64,000 bases of DNA. Origin: WHSW01 sp963781265 (lineage in GTDB: Bacteria; Actinomycetota; Thermoleophilia; Solirubrobacterales; 70-9). The stretch spans positions 806,001 to 870,000 of the forward strand of contig CAWAFH010000018.1 in assembly GCA_963781265.1 (NCBI GenBank), read 5' to 3'. This document shows, in pieces, positions 33,031 to 41,736 of this stretch (position 1 is the stretch's first letter; each line of letters opens with the position of its first letter). Position numbers and translations under genes: made by a program. The notes below the pieces were generated by a model. That model saw nothing but the letters and a program-made list of their open reading frames with translations. It ran no database searches and was not told where the DNA came from.

Positions 33031-35068
33031 GCGCCGGAGCGTCGACGTCGCGCACGTCGAGCAGCACCGGGATCACCGACGCGAACTGATTCGCGATCAC
33101 CCGGGCTCGGTTGATCTCGGCGCGCGACCAGGCGCGCTCGTCGGACCGGTAGGCCTCGATGATCCCGACGCTCTCGCCGCGGCTGACCACCGGGACCATC
33201 AACAGCGAGCGCTCGCCGAGCGCCAGCAGCAGCTCGACCTCGTGCGGGTCGCTGTCGGGGTCACCGGCGACGACCTGGACGGCCTCCTGCGTGCGCAGGA
33301 CCTCGTCGCTGAGCGGATAGTCCGCGATCGGGAAGACGGTCTGATCGGAGCGCTCGCCGTTCTCGGCCAGGGTCTCGATCGTGCCGCCGGCGGCATGCCA
33401 GGCCGAGAGGCAGACCTTCGACGAGCCGAGCTCGGCGGCGATCAGGGCGAGCGCGCCCTCGAGGTCGCGCGGCGTGCGCGCGGCGGCGAGCCTGGCGCTC
33501 ACGTGGACGAGACGCCGGTCGCTCGAGCCGATCGGTTGGTGCTCGGTCGGCAGCGAGCGGAAGCTGTCCGCGAGGGCCACCCGGCAGACATCGGCCGCGA
33601 TCGGCGAGATCTCGGTCCAGGGCGCGCCCGGCCGGGCGAGCACGAACCCCTGCCCCCACTGGACGTCGAGATCGGCGAGCACCGCGAGTTCGTCGAGGCT
33701 CTCGATTCCCTCCGCACAGACGGTCGCGCCGACGTCCCGGGCGAAGCGCACGAACGACTCGACCAGCGCCATCCGGGCAACGTCGCGGTGGATGTCGTGG
33801 GTGAGGGCGCGGTCGAGCTTGACGATGTCGGGGCGCACCCGCATGAGCTGCTTGAGGCCGGCGTGGCCCGCCCCGGCGTCGTCGATCGCGATCCGCGCCC
33901 CCCGAGCGCGCAGGTCGGCGACCGCGGCGGCGAGCGAGTCGTCGTCGGGAACGAACTCGTGCTCGGTGATCTCGATCACGATCCCGTCGAGGTCGCCGCG
34001 CAGGGCGTCCTGGACCACGTCCGAGGCGAGCGCCGAGGGGCTGACGTTGATCCCGAGATGGACGTCGAAGGGGCGCCCGACCGGCTCCAGCGCGGCGCGG
34101 ATCGCCACCGCCTCGAGCTCGGCGCCGAGCCCCGACCCGTGGGCCTGGGCGAACCAGACGTCGGGGGTGCGGCCGCTCGTTCCCGGGAAGCGCGCCAGCG
34201 CCTCGTAGCCGACGATCCGGCCCGTGGCCAGGCTGACGACGGGCTGGAAGGCCGGGATGATGGGGCGGTCGGCGGCCAGCAGCCGCTCGACCTCGGTGCG
34301 CTGGCGGTCGTTCCAGGTCGCCGGTGAGTGGTCGGGGTCGAAGCGCCGGGTCCGCCGCTTGCCGCCGCGCTTCGCCCAGTACAGCGCGCTGTCGGCGAGC
34401 TGGCAGAGGGTGGAGGGGTCGGCGGCGTCGGCCGGGAACGCGGCGACCCCGGCCGAGCAGCTGAGCTCGAAGCCGTGCACCGGCACCCTGCCGACCGCGG
34501 CGCGGACCCGCTCGGCCACCGCGAAGGCGGCGTGCGAGTCGGACCTCGGGAGGATCAACGCGAACTCCTCTCCGCCGATCCGGGCCGCGATGTCGCCGTC
34601 GCGGATCGCGCCGCGCGCCGCGGCGCCGACCCCGCGTAGGACCTCGTCGCCGTACGGGTGACCGTGAGTGTCGTTGAGGGTCTTGAAGTTGTCGAGGTCG
34701 AAGATCACGACGCCGACCGGCCGTTCGAGCTCGGCGCCGCGGCGCAGTTCGTCGGCCAGGATCTCGTGGAAGCTGCGGTGGTTGACCAGCCCGGTCAGCG
34801 CGTCGGTGCCGGCGAGGCCGCGCAGCTTCGTGTGCTGACGCTGGATGATCAGCAGCAGGAGCGTCGTCGCGAGCACCCCGGCGGCAACGAGCAGGATCAG
34901 CGCCGGGCCCTGGACGTCCCGCCCGGCGACCAGCACCGCGCCGAGCCACAGCAGGCCGCAGGTGGCTGCCGTCGGCAGGAGGAGGCGGGAGCGTGAGGGG
35001 ATCGCGCCGCGCTCGGTCAGGATCGATTTCGATGTCGTCGCAGCCACGGGGGGACCCACCGGTTCCAT
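32996..35068 (-). CDS. GGDEF-EAL-GAF cyclic-di-GMP protein
   Basis: A 690-residue signalling protein. Two hydrophobic segments (about 30-75) anchor it; the GGDEF domain follows with G-G-E-E-F at 165-169, an active-site variant normally competent for c-di-GMP synthesis. The EAL domain has E-A-L at 289-291, N-V-S-P-S-A-L, I-T-E-H-E-F, I-D-D-A-G-A-G, K-L-D-R-A-L, E-G-I-E and G-Q-G-F, so the phosphodiesterase site looks complete. A GAF-like domain is C-terminal (about 540-680), an unusual position for a sensor. It may both make and break c-di-GMP. Confidence 0.9.
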   Translation of the reverse strand: MEPVGPPVAATTSKSILTERGAIPSRSRLLLPTAATCGLLWLGAVLVAGRDVQGPALILLVAAGVLATTLLLLIIQRQHTKLRGLAGTDALTGLVNHRSFHEILADELRRGAELERPVGVVIFDLDNFKTLNDTHGHPYGDEVLRGVGAAARGAIRDGDIAARIGGEEFALILPRSDSHAAFAVAERVRAAVGRVPVHGFELSCSAGVAAFPADAADPSTLCQLADSALYWAKRGGKRRTRRFDPDHSPATWNDRQRTEVERLLAADRPIIPAFQPVVSLATGRIVGYEALARFPGTSGRTPDVWFAQAHGSGLGAELEAVAIRAALEPVGRPFDVHLGINVSPSALASDVVQDALRGDLDGIVIEITEHEFVPDDDSLAAAVADLRARGARIAIDDAGAGHAGLKQLMRVRPDIVKLDRALTHDIHRDVARMALVESFVRFARDVGATVCAEGIESLDELAVLADLDVQWGQGFVLARPGAPWTEISPIAADVCRVALADSFRSLPTEHQPIGSSDRRLVHVSARLAAARTPRDLEGALALIAAELGSSKVCLSAWHAAGGTIETLAENGERSDQTVFPIADYPLSDEVLRTQEAVQVVAGDPDSDPHEVELLLALGERSLLMVPVVSRGESVGIIEAYRSDERAWSRAEINRARVIANQFASVIPVLLDVRDVDAPALRASGGRETRA

Positions 35069-35107
35069 CGTCCGCGCCCGCTTCGTGCTTGAGCGGTGGA
35101 CCGGTCG

Positions 35108-36076
35108 CTAACCGTCCAACGAGAACGTCCGCGCCACGGGCGGCGGCGCCTCGACCAGGCCGTTGTCGGCCTCCCAGGCCGACCACGCCTCCAGCTGACG
35201 GCGATCGAACTCGAGCCCGGGGCCGAGTGCGTCCGCGTCGAGCAACGCTTCGAGTTGGGCGCTCTGCTCGTCGGGGTCGAGGCCGGGGACGGCGGCCAGC
35301 AGGTCGTCGATGCCCGCCGCCGGATCGGCGACCACCTCGTCGTAGCCGGCGCCGGTCGCCCCGACGACCGCATCCACGAGCTGCGGCTGCTCGCGCAGCG
35401 TCTCGCCGGTGGTCGCCAGCACCAGCTCCGGATAGGCCGGCGCGCCGAAGTCGTCGACTCGGAACTCGCGGGTGGGAACGCCCATCGTCCTCAGCGTCAC
35501 GCCCTCGGCGTTCCAGAACGAGGTGGCCGCGTCGAGTCGGCCCGCGGCGAGCGCGGCGACCGCGTCGAAGCCGATCGTCACCCGGTCGACGGCCTCGGGA
35601 TCCGCGCCCGCGCCCTCGAGCACGGCGTCGAGCACGGCGTCGTCGGACGGGAGGCCCGTGACCCCGACCTGGCCTCCCTCGAGGTCTCGAGGCGAGCGCA
35701 CCGCGTGGCGGTCGCGAGCGATCACCGCTGCGAGCGGGCGATGGACGATGGCGCCGACGCCGACCAGGTCGAGCCCGCGCTCACGGGCGAGCGCCAGGTC
35801 GTGGATGTCGAGGATCGCGAACTGCGCCCGGCCGCCGGCGAGCAGCTTCGGCGCGTCGGTCGAGTTCGAGGGCTCGCGGACGTCGAGCGCGACGCCGGCG
35901 TCGTCATAGCCGCCGTCGGCGAGCGCCGCGTAGATGCCCGAGTGCACGGCGTTGGGCTGGAAATCGAGCACGAGGGTCGCCTCGTCGGAGGCGCCCGGTT
36001 CAGCACCGCCACCGCCGCACCCGGCAATCGCCAGGGCCGCGAGGACGGCCGCCAGCGGCGCGGCGAGCCATCGCAT
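35108..36076 (-). CDS. NMT1/THI5-like solute-binding lipoprotein
   Basis: A 322-residue substrate-binding protein for an ABC importer. The lipobox is L-A-I-A-G-C at about residue 20, then a Gly-rich linker. The first lobe opens L-V-L-D-F-Q-P-N-A-V-H-S-G-I-Y-A-A and later has G-Q-V-G-V-T-G-L-P-S-D, the pattern of NMT1/THI5-type proteins for pyrimidine, nitrate/sulfonate-like or related ligands. No permease or ATPase gene is adjacent. TAAGCT lies 10 nt before the ATG. Confidence 0.82.
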   Translation of the reverse strand: MRWLAAPLAAVLAALAIAGCGGGGAEPGASDEATLVLDFQPNAVHSGIYAALADGGYDDAGVALDVREPSNSTDAPKLLAGGRAQFAILDIHDLALARERGLDLVGVGAIVHRPLAAVIARDRHAVRSPRDLEGGQVGVTGLPSDDAVLDAVLEGAGADPEAVDRVTIGFDAVAALAAGRLDAATSFWNAEGVTLRTMGVPTREFRVDDFGAPAYPELVLATTGETLREQPQLVDAVVGATGAGYDEVVADPAAGIDDLLAAVPGLDPDEQSAQLEALLDADALGPGLEFDRRQLEAWSAWEADNGLVEAPPPVARTFSLDG

Positions 36077-36118
36077 ATCGCGGGCGAGCTTAGCCTGGGC
36101 CAAGTAGCCTTGCGGCCC

Positions 36119-36655
36119 GTGCTGGACCACACCCACACCGATGAGCACCCGGTAACCCGTGAGCTCCTCACCTTCGTCGAGATCCCGAAGGGAAGCCGCA
36201 ACAAGTACGAGTTCGACGAGGGCATCGGCCAGCTGGTCCTCGACCGCTTCCTCTCATCGTCGATGGTCTATCCCACCGATTACGGGTTCCTGATGGGCCA
36301 CCGCGGCCGCGACAGCGATCCGCTCGACGCCATGGTCTGCGTCTCGGAGCCGACCTTCCCGGGCTGCGTGATCCCGGTCAAGCCGATCGCGCTGTTCGTG
36401 ATGCAGGACGAAAAGGGCGAGGACGACAAGGTCGTCTGCGTGCCGACCCACGACCCCGGCTGGAGCCATGCGGAGACCCTCGAGGACATCCCGGAGCAGC
36501 TGCAGCGCGAGATCACCCACTTCTTCTCGGTCTACAAGCAGCTCGAGGGCAAGGAGGTCCAGGTCGACGGCTGGCGCTCGCGGGAGGACGCCCTCGAGGT
36601 GATCGCCGACGCCCGGCGGCTGCAGATGGAGCACGACGCCCCCCGCCGCAGCTGA
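36119..36655 (+). CDS. ppa: Inorganic pyrophosphatase, family I
   Basis: A 178-residue soluble pyrophosphatase that hydrolyses PPi in the cytoplasm. Landmarks are V-E-I-P-K-G-S-R-N-K-Y-E, Y-P-T-D-Y-G-F, the metal-binding signature D-S-D-P-L-D-A-M-V and D-D-K-V-V-C-V-P. The GTG start gives 15 residues before the conserved strand and lies 8 nt after TAGCCT. It is divergent from the solute-binding lipoprotein, 42 nt apart. Confidence 0.93.
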   Translation: MLDHTHTDEHPVTRELLTFVEIPKGSRNKYEFDEGIGQLVLDRFLSSSMVYPTDYGFLMGHRGRDSDPLDAMVCVSEPTFPGCVIPVKPIALFVMQDEKGEDDKVVCVPTHDPGWSHAETLEDIPEQLQREITHFFSVYKQLEGKEVQVDGWRSREDALEVIADARRLQMEHDAPRRS

Positions 36656-36689
36656 GCGCCCGGTGCGGCACTGCCGGCCGGCGTAGCTC

Positions 36690-36695
36690 TATACA
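36690..36695 (+). promoter_or_regulatory. Possible -10 box of the aquaporin gene
   Basis: TATACA stands out in GC-rich surroundings, 36 nt before the GTG of the aquaporin. A ribosome site, GAGGAGG, lies between them (about 36715-36721), so this gene is transcribed with a leader, unlike many neighbours. No good -35 box is apparent. Confidence 0.4.
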
Positions 36696-36730
36696 CTGCC
36701 GCGCGCACCCCACCGAGGAGGATTTTCCAA

Positions 36731-37519
36731 GTGCAGGATCGAGGGCTTGCGGCTTACATCGCCGAGTTGGTCGGGACGTTGTTCCTGGTCTTCGTCATCG
36801 GCACCGTTGTCAGCCTCTACGTGTCAACCGGCGCCGCGTCGCAGACCGGCTCCGACTTCGCCGTCATCGGCCTCGTCCATGCGTTCGTCCTCTTCCTGTT
36901 GATCATCGCCTTCGGGCAGGTCAGCGGCGGGCACTTCAACCCGGTGGTGACGCTCGCGGCGGCGACGATGAAGCGGATCGACCCGGTCGACGCGGTCGTC
37001 TACGTCCTCGCCCAGCTCTCGGGCGCCGTGCTCGGCGCGCTGCTCGTCAAGGCCATCCTGCTGGACGAGGGCCGCGCGACCGACTACGGAGCGGCGACGA
37101 TCAGTCCATTGATCGCCGGCCCGTTCGCGGCCTCCGTGGTCGAGGGCCTGGGGACCTTCCTGCTCGTGCTCGCGGTGTGCGCGGTCGCGATGAACCCGCG
37201 CGCCCGCCAGGAGTGGGCGCCGTGGGCGATCGGCACCACGCTGGGCTTCGCGGTGATGATCTTCGGACCGCTGACCGGCGGCTCCTTCAACCCGGCCCGC
37301 TGGTTCGGCCCGGCGCTGATCGGCGATGCCTTCAACGGGTTCTCCGACAGCTGGCCGTACGTCGTCGGCCCGATCGTGGGGGCGGTGCTCGCGGTCGTGG
37401 TCTATCGCTTCGTGATCGCGGGACCGCAGTACGCCGAGGGCGCAGAGCCGCCGACGTCCGACGTCCGCGGGGTCGCGCAGGCCGTCAAGGACGCCGAGGT
37501 TCGCGAGCGCAACAAGTAG
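36731..37519 (+). CDS. MIP family channel (aquaporin)
   Basis: A 262-residue six-helix channel for water or small solutes. The two pore half-helices carry S-G-G-H-F-N-P-V-V-T-L and T-G-G-S-F-N-P-A-R-W-F-G-P-A; the H before the first NPA-type motif and the R after the second resemble water-selective aquaporins. The first motif is N-P-V, a known variation. The GTG start has a strong GAGGAGG site 9 nt upstream. Confidence 0.92.
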   Translation: MQDRGLAAYIAELVGTLFLVFVIGTVVSLYVSTGAASQTGSDFAVIGLVHAFVLFLLIIAFGQVSGGHFNPVVTLAAATMKRIDPVDAVVYVLAQLSGAVLGALLVKAILLDEGRATDYGAATISPLIAGPFAASVVEGLGTFLLVLAVCAVAMNPRARQEWAPWAIGTTLGFAVMIFGPLTGGSFNPARWFGPALIGDAFNGFSDSWPYVVGPIVGAVLAVVVYRFVIAGPQYAEGAEPPTSDVRGVAQAVKDAEVRERNK

Positions 37520-37541
37520 GGATTCCGCCGGTCGCCGGTCG

Positions 37542-37574
37542 CCGCTCGCCGCTCGGACGGCGAGAGGCGAGCGG
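37542..37574. terminator. Hairpin after the aquaporin gene
   Basis: CCGCTCGCCGCTCG (37542-37555) pairs with CGAGAGGCGAGCGG (37561-37574) with one mismatch around a 5-nt loop. It lies 22 nt after the stop and 23 nt before fbiC. The arms consist of GCCGCTC-type words that recur inside fbiC. Confidence 0.5.
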
Positions 37575-37597
37575 CGGAGGCCGGTAGGTTCTTAGGC

Positions 37598-39799
37598 GTG
37601 CGCCGGGTCACGTTTTCGCGCAACTACACGCTTTCGCTCTCGCGGACGTGTCGGTGCTACTGCAAGTACTGCGCGTTCGCGACCCATCAGGCGCACCTCT
37701 ACTCGCCCGAGGAGGTTGAGGACCGGCTCGAGCAGGCGGTGAGGCGCAACGCCAAGGAGCTGCTCGTGCTCACCGGCGAGCTGCCCGAGGTCAACCCGGT
37801 GGTCGCCGACCGGCTGCGCTCCTACGGTCACGAGGACTTCGTCTCCTACGTGGTGTGGACGTGCGAGCGCGCGATCGAGCGCGGCCTGCTCCCGCACACC
37901 AATCTCGGCGCGCTCTCGCGGCGCGACCTCGGGCGCCTGCGCGAGGTGACGGCCTCGCAGGGCCTGATGCTGGAGTCGATCTCCGAGCGGCTGATGGAGA
38001 CGGTGCACGCCGGCTCGCCGACCAAGCACCCCGCGGTGCGGATGGAGACGATCGACGCCGCCGGCGAGCTCAGGATCCCGTTCACGAGCGGGATCCTGGT
38101 CGGGATCGGGGAGACCCCGGACGAGCGCGTGGCCTCGCTCGAGGCGCTCGCCGCCAGCCACCGGCGCCACGGCCACATCCAGGAGGTGATCCTGCAGAAC
38201 TTCGTCCCGCACCCGCGCTACTACGGGCGTGAGGTGGCCGAGATCGCCGATGCCGCTTCCAAGGAGCGCTGGGCCGACGGCCGAGCGGCGAGCGGCGAGC
38301 GGCGAGCGGCGGACCTTCCTCCCTGGGCTACGGAGATCACCCTCGCGGACATGAAGCACCTCGTCGCCACCACGCGCGAGCTGATGCCGGACGTCGGCAT
38401 CCAGATCCCCCCGAACCTGGCCGACTGGTGGGACGAGCTGGTCGACGCCGGGGCCACCGACCTCGGCGGGCTGTCGGCCAACGGCGACCACATCTCGCCC
38501 GAGCACGCGTTCCCGAGCCCGCATCAGGTCCGCAAGCGCCTGCAGCCGCAGGGCTACGCGCTGACCGAGCGCCTCTGCGCCTACCCCCAGTACCTGGAGC
38601 CCGACTGGATGGAGCAGGGGGTGCTCGACCTGGTCAAGCTCAAGTACTGGAGCTTCATCCCGCGCAGGGGCTCCGGCCGGCGCGAGCAGCGCGATCTCGA
38701 CCCCGACCTGGCGCCCGCCGCGATCGAGCGCGGCCGCGACGGGATCGCCCTCAGCGAGGACGAGCTGACGGCGCTGTTCGCCGAGACCCGCCCCGAGGTG
38801 ATCGAGGCGATGCGGGCCGCGGCCGACGAGCTGCGCGCCGAGCTCGCCGGGGACACGGCGACCTTCGTCGTCAACCGCAACATCAACTTCACCAACGTCT
38901 GCGTGGTGGGCTGCGCGTTCTGCGGCTTCGGCCAGGGCAAGCGGTCGCCCGACGCCTACCACGTGACCGAGGACGACTTCCAGGCGCGGATCGACGAGGC
39001 GGTTGAGTTCGGCGCGACCGAGCTGTGCATGCAGGGTGGCATCCACCCGGACTACGAGCTCGAGGACTACGGGCGCTGGCTGCGGCTCGCGAAGGAGACC
39101 GCGCCGCAGCTGCATCTGCACGCCTACTCGCCGATGGAGGTGCACTACATGTGCGAGCGCTCCGGGCGCAGCCCCGACCACGTCTTCGACTTCCTGCGCG
39201 AGTGCGGGCTCGGCTCCACCCCCGGCACCGCGGCCGAGGTGCTCGACGACGGCGTCCGCGCGCGGATCTCGCCGAACAAGCTGCCCGCCGACCGCTGGGT
39301 CGAGATCATCGAGGCCTGCCATCGCTCCGGCCTGCGCTCGACCTCGACCGTGATGTTCGGCCACATCGAGGAGCCCTGGGAGCTCGCCCGCCACATGCGG
39401 GTGGTCCGCGAGCTTCAGGAGCGCACCGGCGGCATCACCGAGTTCGTGCCGCTCAGCTTCATCCCGTTCCAGACCCTGCTCGGCCGCACCCACGGGATCG
39501 AGGAGATCTCGGCCGATGAGAACCTCAAGCACACCGCCGCGTTCCGGCTGGCGCTCGGGCGCTCGATCAAGAACCTGCAGGCGAGCTGGGTGAAGATGGG
39601 CATCGACGCGGCCACCGAGAGCCTGCGCTGGGGCGTCAACGACCTCGGCGGCACGCTGATGGAGGAGAGCATCTCGCGGATGGCGGGCTCCCAGCACGGC
39701 GTCCGGCTCGAGCCCGAGGACCTGATCGCGGCGGCGCGCAAGGCCGGCCGCAGGCCGGCCCAGCGCACGACCCTGTACGAGCTGATCGAGACCTACTAG
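37598..39799 (+). CDS. fbiC: FO synthase, CofG-CofH fusion (FbiC)
   Basis: A 733-residue fusion of two radical-SAM enzymes that make FO, the deazaflavin core of F420, from tyrosine and a flavin precursor. The N-terminal CofG-like half has C18-x3-C22-x2-C25; the CofH-like half has V-V-N-R-N-I-N-F-T-N-V-C with C435-x3-C439-x2-C442. The length matches actinobacterial FbiC. Residues about 227-241 (A-D-G-R-A-A-S-G-E-R-R-A-A-D-L) are encoded by GAGCGGC repeats and look like an in-frame insertion within the first half. GTG start, with TAGGTT 7 nt upstream. Confidence 0.95.
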   Translation: MRRVTFSRNYTLSLSRTCRCYCKYCAFATHQAHLYSPEEVEDRLEQAVRRNAKELLVLTGELPEVNPVVADRLRSYGHEDFVSYVVWTCERAIERGLLPHTNLGALSRRDLGRLREVTASQGLMLESISERLMETVHAGSPTKHPAVRMETIDAAGELRIPFTSGILVGIGETPDERVASLEALAASHRRHGHIQEVILQNFVPHPRYYGREVAEIADAASKERWADGRAASGERRAADLPPWATEITLADMKHLVATTRELMPDVGIQIPPNLADWWDELVDAGATDLGGLSANGDHISPEHAFPSPHQVRKRLQPQGYALTERLCAYPQYLEPDWMEQGVLDLVKLKYWSFIPRRGSGRREQRDLDPDLAPAAIERGRDGIALSEDELTALFAETRPEVIEAMRAAADELRAELAGDTATFVVNRNINFTNVCVVGCAFCGFGQGKRSPDAYHVTEDDFQARIDEAVEFGATELCMQGGIHPDYELEDYGRWLRLAKETAPQLHLHAYSPMEVHYMCERSGRSPDHVFDFLRECGLGSTPGTAAEVLDDGVRARISPNKLPADRWVEIIEACHRSGLRSTSTVMFGHIEEPWELARHMRVVRELQERTGGITEFVPLSFIPFQTLLGRTHGIEEISADENLKHTAAFRLALGRSIKNLQASWVKMGIDAATESLRWGVNDLGGTLMEESISRMAGSQHGVRLEPEDLIAAARKAGRRPAQRTTLYELIETY

Positions 39800-39901
39800 G
39801 GGCGCGTGCGGTGGGGGCGCGTGCGGCGAAGGCGGGGTTTGGGACCGTATGGGTCTCGAATCGGCGGGTGCTCGCGGCGCTCGACGCGCGATGATCTGCG
39901 C

Positions 39902-40882
39902 ATGAAGGCGATGCTGCTCACCGCGCCCGAAACCCCGCTCGAGGCGGCCGAGCTCGCCGACCCGGAGCCGGGGGAGGGCGAGGTCGCGGTGAGGGTGATC
40001 GCCTGCGGTGTCTGTCGCACCGACCTGCACGTCGTCGACGGCGAGCTCGCCGAGCCGAAGCTGCCGCTCGTGCTCGGCCACCAGGTGGTCGGCGAGGTCG
40101 TCGGCCTCGGGCCGGGCGCCGAGCGCTGGTCGGCCGGCGACCGGGTTGGGATACCGTGGCTGGCCTGGGCGTGCGGAGAGTGTCGCTACTGCCGCTCGGG
40201 CCGCGAGAACCTCTGCGAGCGGGCCCTGTTCACCGGGTACACCCGCGACGGCGGCTACGCCGAGCTGACCGTCGCCGACGAGCGCTTCTGCATGCCTCTG
40301 CATCCCGACGCCGGCGCCGAGACGGCTCCGCTCCTGTGCGCCGGGATGATCGGCTACCGGGCGCTGCGGATGTGCGGGGACGCCGAGCGGGTCGGCCTCT
40401 ACGGCTTCGGCGCCTCCGCGCACCTGATCTGCCAGGTCGCCGCGCACCAGGGGCGCCGGGTGTTCGCGATCACCCGCGACTCGGGCGACGAGGACAAGCG
40501 CGCGTTCGCGCTCGGGCTCGGCGCCGAGTGGGCCGGGACCGCCGCCGAGGTGCCGGAGCCGCTCGACGCGGCCATCATCTTCGCCCCGGCGGGCGAGCTC
40601 GTGCCGACGGCGCTGAAAGCGCTTGCCCCGGGCGGGGTCGTTGTCTGCGCCGGAATCCACATGAGCGACATCCCCTCGTTTCCCTACGAGGACCTGTGGC
40701 ACGAGCGCCAGATCCGGTCGGTCGCGAACCTGACGCGGCGCGACGGCGAGGAGTTCCTGCCCCTCGCCCGCGAGGCCGGGGTCGAGGCGCAGGTGACCGA
40801 GTATGGCCTGGGTGACGCAGATCACGCCCTGGCCGAGTTGCGCGGGGGTAGGGTTCGGGGCGCGGCGGTGCTGCGACCCTGA
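39902..40882 (+). CDS. Zinc-binding alcohol dehydrogenase family protein
   Basis: A 326-residue medium-chain dehydrogenase. The catalytic zinc region is A-C-G-V-C-R-T-D-L-H and G-H-Q-V-V-G-E-V; the structural zinc has four Cys in C-G-E-C-R-Y-C-R-S-G-R-E-N-L-C. L-C-A-G-M-I-G-Y-R-A-L-R and G-L-Y-G-F-G-A-S-A-H-L-I match the TIGR02822-type subgroup. It would interconvert an alcohol and aldehyde with NAD(P). A second ATG context upstream has no support. The cupin genes follow at short spacing. Confidence 0.9.
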   Translation: MKAMLLTAPETPLEAAELADPEPGEGEVAVRVIACGVCRTDLHVVDGELAEPKLPLVLGHQVVGEVVGLGPGAERWSAGDRVGIPWLAWACGECRYCRSGRENLCERALFTGYTRDGGYAELTVADERFCMPLHPDAGAETAPLLCAGMIGYRALRMCGDAERVGLYGFGASAHLICQVAAHQGRRVFAITRDSGDEDKRAFALGLGAEWAGTAAEVPEPLDAAIIFAPAGELVPTALKALAPGGVVVCAGIHMSDIPSFPYEDLWHERQIRSVANLTRRDGEEFLPLAREAGVEAQVTEYGLGDADHALAELRGGRVRGAAVLRP

Positions 40883-40894
40883 ATGGAGGAGCGG

Positions 40895-41296
40895 ATGGCA
40901 GACGTGACCGTGAAGCGCACCGAGGACTTCGAGTCGACCTTTCGGGGCGGCATGCTGAAGGCGCGGTCCGGTCTCGGCGTCAGCTCGTTCGGCATGCAGC
41001 TGTTGCGGCTGCCGCCGAACGCGGATCGCTACCCGGAGCACGACCACGTCTTCGACGGGCAGGAGGAGGTCTACCTCGTGCTCGACGGCGCGGCGACCCT
41101 GACCGTCGGCGGCGAGGACCATGAGCTGGTGCCCGGCGTCTTCGCGAGGGTCGGGCCGAGCGAGACCCGCAAGCTGACCACCGGCGAGTCGCCGGCCGAG
41201 GTGCTGGTGCTCGGCGGCGTCCCGGGGCAGCCGTTCGAGATCACCCAGTTCACCGAGGAGGGCGAGCCCGATCCGCTCGCCGCTCCGCCGGCCTGA
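40895..41296 (+). CDS. Cupin-domain protein, copy 1
   Basis: A 133-residue single cupin. Motif 1 is E-H-D-H-V-F-D-G-Q-E-E-V-Y-L-V-L-D-G, motif 2 G-V-F-A-R-V-G-P-S-E-T-R-K. I prefer the ATG at 40895: GGAGGAG lies 5 nt before it, and its paralogue begins with the same M-A-D-V-T-V-K-R; the ATG at 40883 directly after the dehydrogenase stop has no site. The metal ligands His-His-Glu are present but the late His is replaced, so enzyme activity is uncertain. Confidence 0.78.
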   Translation: MADVTVKRTEDFESTFRGGMLKARSGLGVSSFGMQLLRLPPNADRYPEHDHVFDGQEEVYLVLDGAATLTVGGEDHELVPGVFARVGPSETRKLTTGESPAEVLVLGGVPGQPFEITQFTEEGEPDPLAAPPA

Positions 41297-41300
41297 GCGG

Positions 41301-41717
41301 ATGGCGGACGTCACCGTCAAGCGGGTAGAGGACTTCGAGGCGATCTTCGGCGGCGGCTTTCGGCGCGCGCGCGCCGGCCTCGGCGTGAGCTCGTTCGGGC
41401 TCGCGGTCATGGACCTGCCGCCGCGCTTCGCCGAGTACCCCGACCACGACCAGGCCCACGACCACCAGGAGGAGGTCTACACGCTGCTCAGCGGCCGGGC
41501 GCGGATCCGCGTCGGCGGGGATGGCGGGGAGGAGTTCGAGCTCGAGCCCGGGATCTGGATCCGGGTCGGGGCCGAGGAGCGGCGCAAGATCATCACCGGG
41601 GACGAGCCCGCGCGGGTGCTGGCGATCGGCGGCTCACCCGGCCGCGCCTACGAGCCGCCCGAGTTCACGATCGAGGGCGGCACGCTGCCGCCGATGGACA
41701 AGCTCGAGCACCACTGA
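41301..41717 (+). CDS. Cupin-domain protein, copy 2
   Basis: A 138-residue paralogue of the preceding cupin, 4 nt downstream. Shared positions include M-A-D-V-T-V-K-R, the A-R-x-G-L-G-V-S-S-F-G strand, D-H-Q-E-E-V-Y and V-L-x-I/L-G-G-x-P-G. It has D-H-D-Q-A-H-D-H-Q-E-E, so more His in motif 1 than copy 1. The tandem pair suggests a heterodimer or divided functions; ligands unknown. Confidence 0.78.
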   Translation: MADVTVKRVEDFEAIFGGGFRRARAGLGVSSFGLAVMDLPPRFAEYPDHDQAHDHQEEVYTLLSGRARIRVGGDGGEEFELEPGIWIRVGAEERRKIITGDEPARVLAIGGSPGRAYEPPEFTIEGGTLPPMDKLEHH

Positions 41718-41736
41718 CCGACGGCCCCGCCGCGGC

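Noticed and set aside
35108..36076. Complete ABC importer locus
   Set aside because: Neighbouring genes are a c-di-GMP protein and pyrophosphatase; no permease or ATPase gene is present.
39799..39828. Two copies of a 15-bp repeat after fbiC as a regulatory element
   Set aside because: Only two GC-rich copies, with no symmetry or link to a regulator; probably simple-sequence drift.
37592..41410. 1272-residue open frame on the minus strand
   Set aside because: It lies antisense to fbiC, the alcohol dehydrogenase and both cupins, is rich in Arg/Ala/Leu/Val/Gly without domain motifs, and is the usual mirror frame of GC-rich genes.
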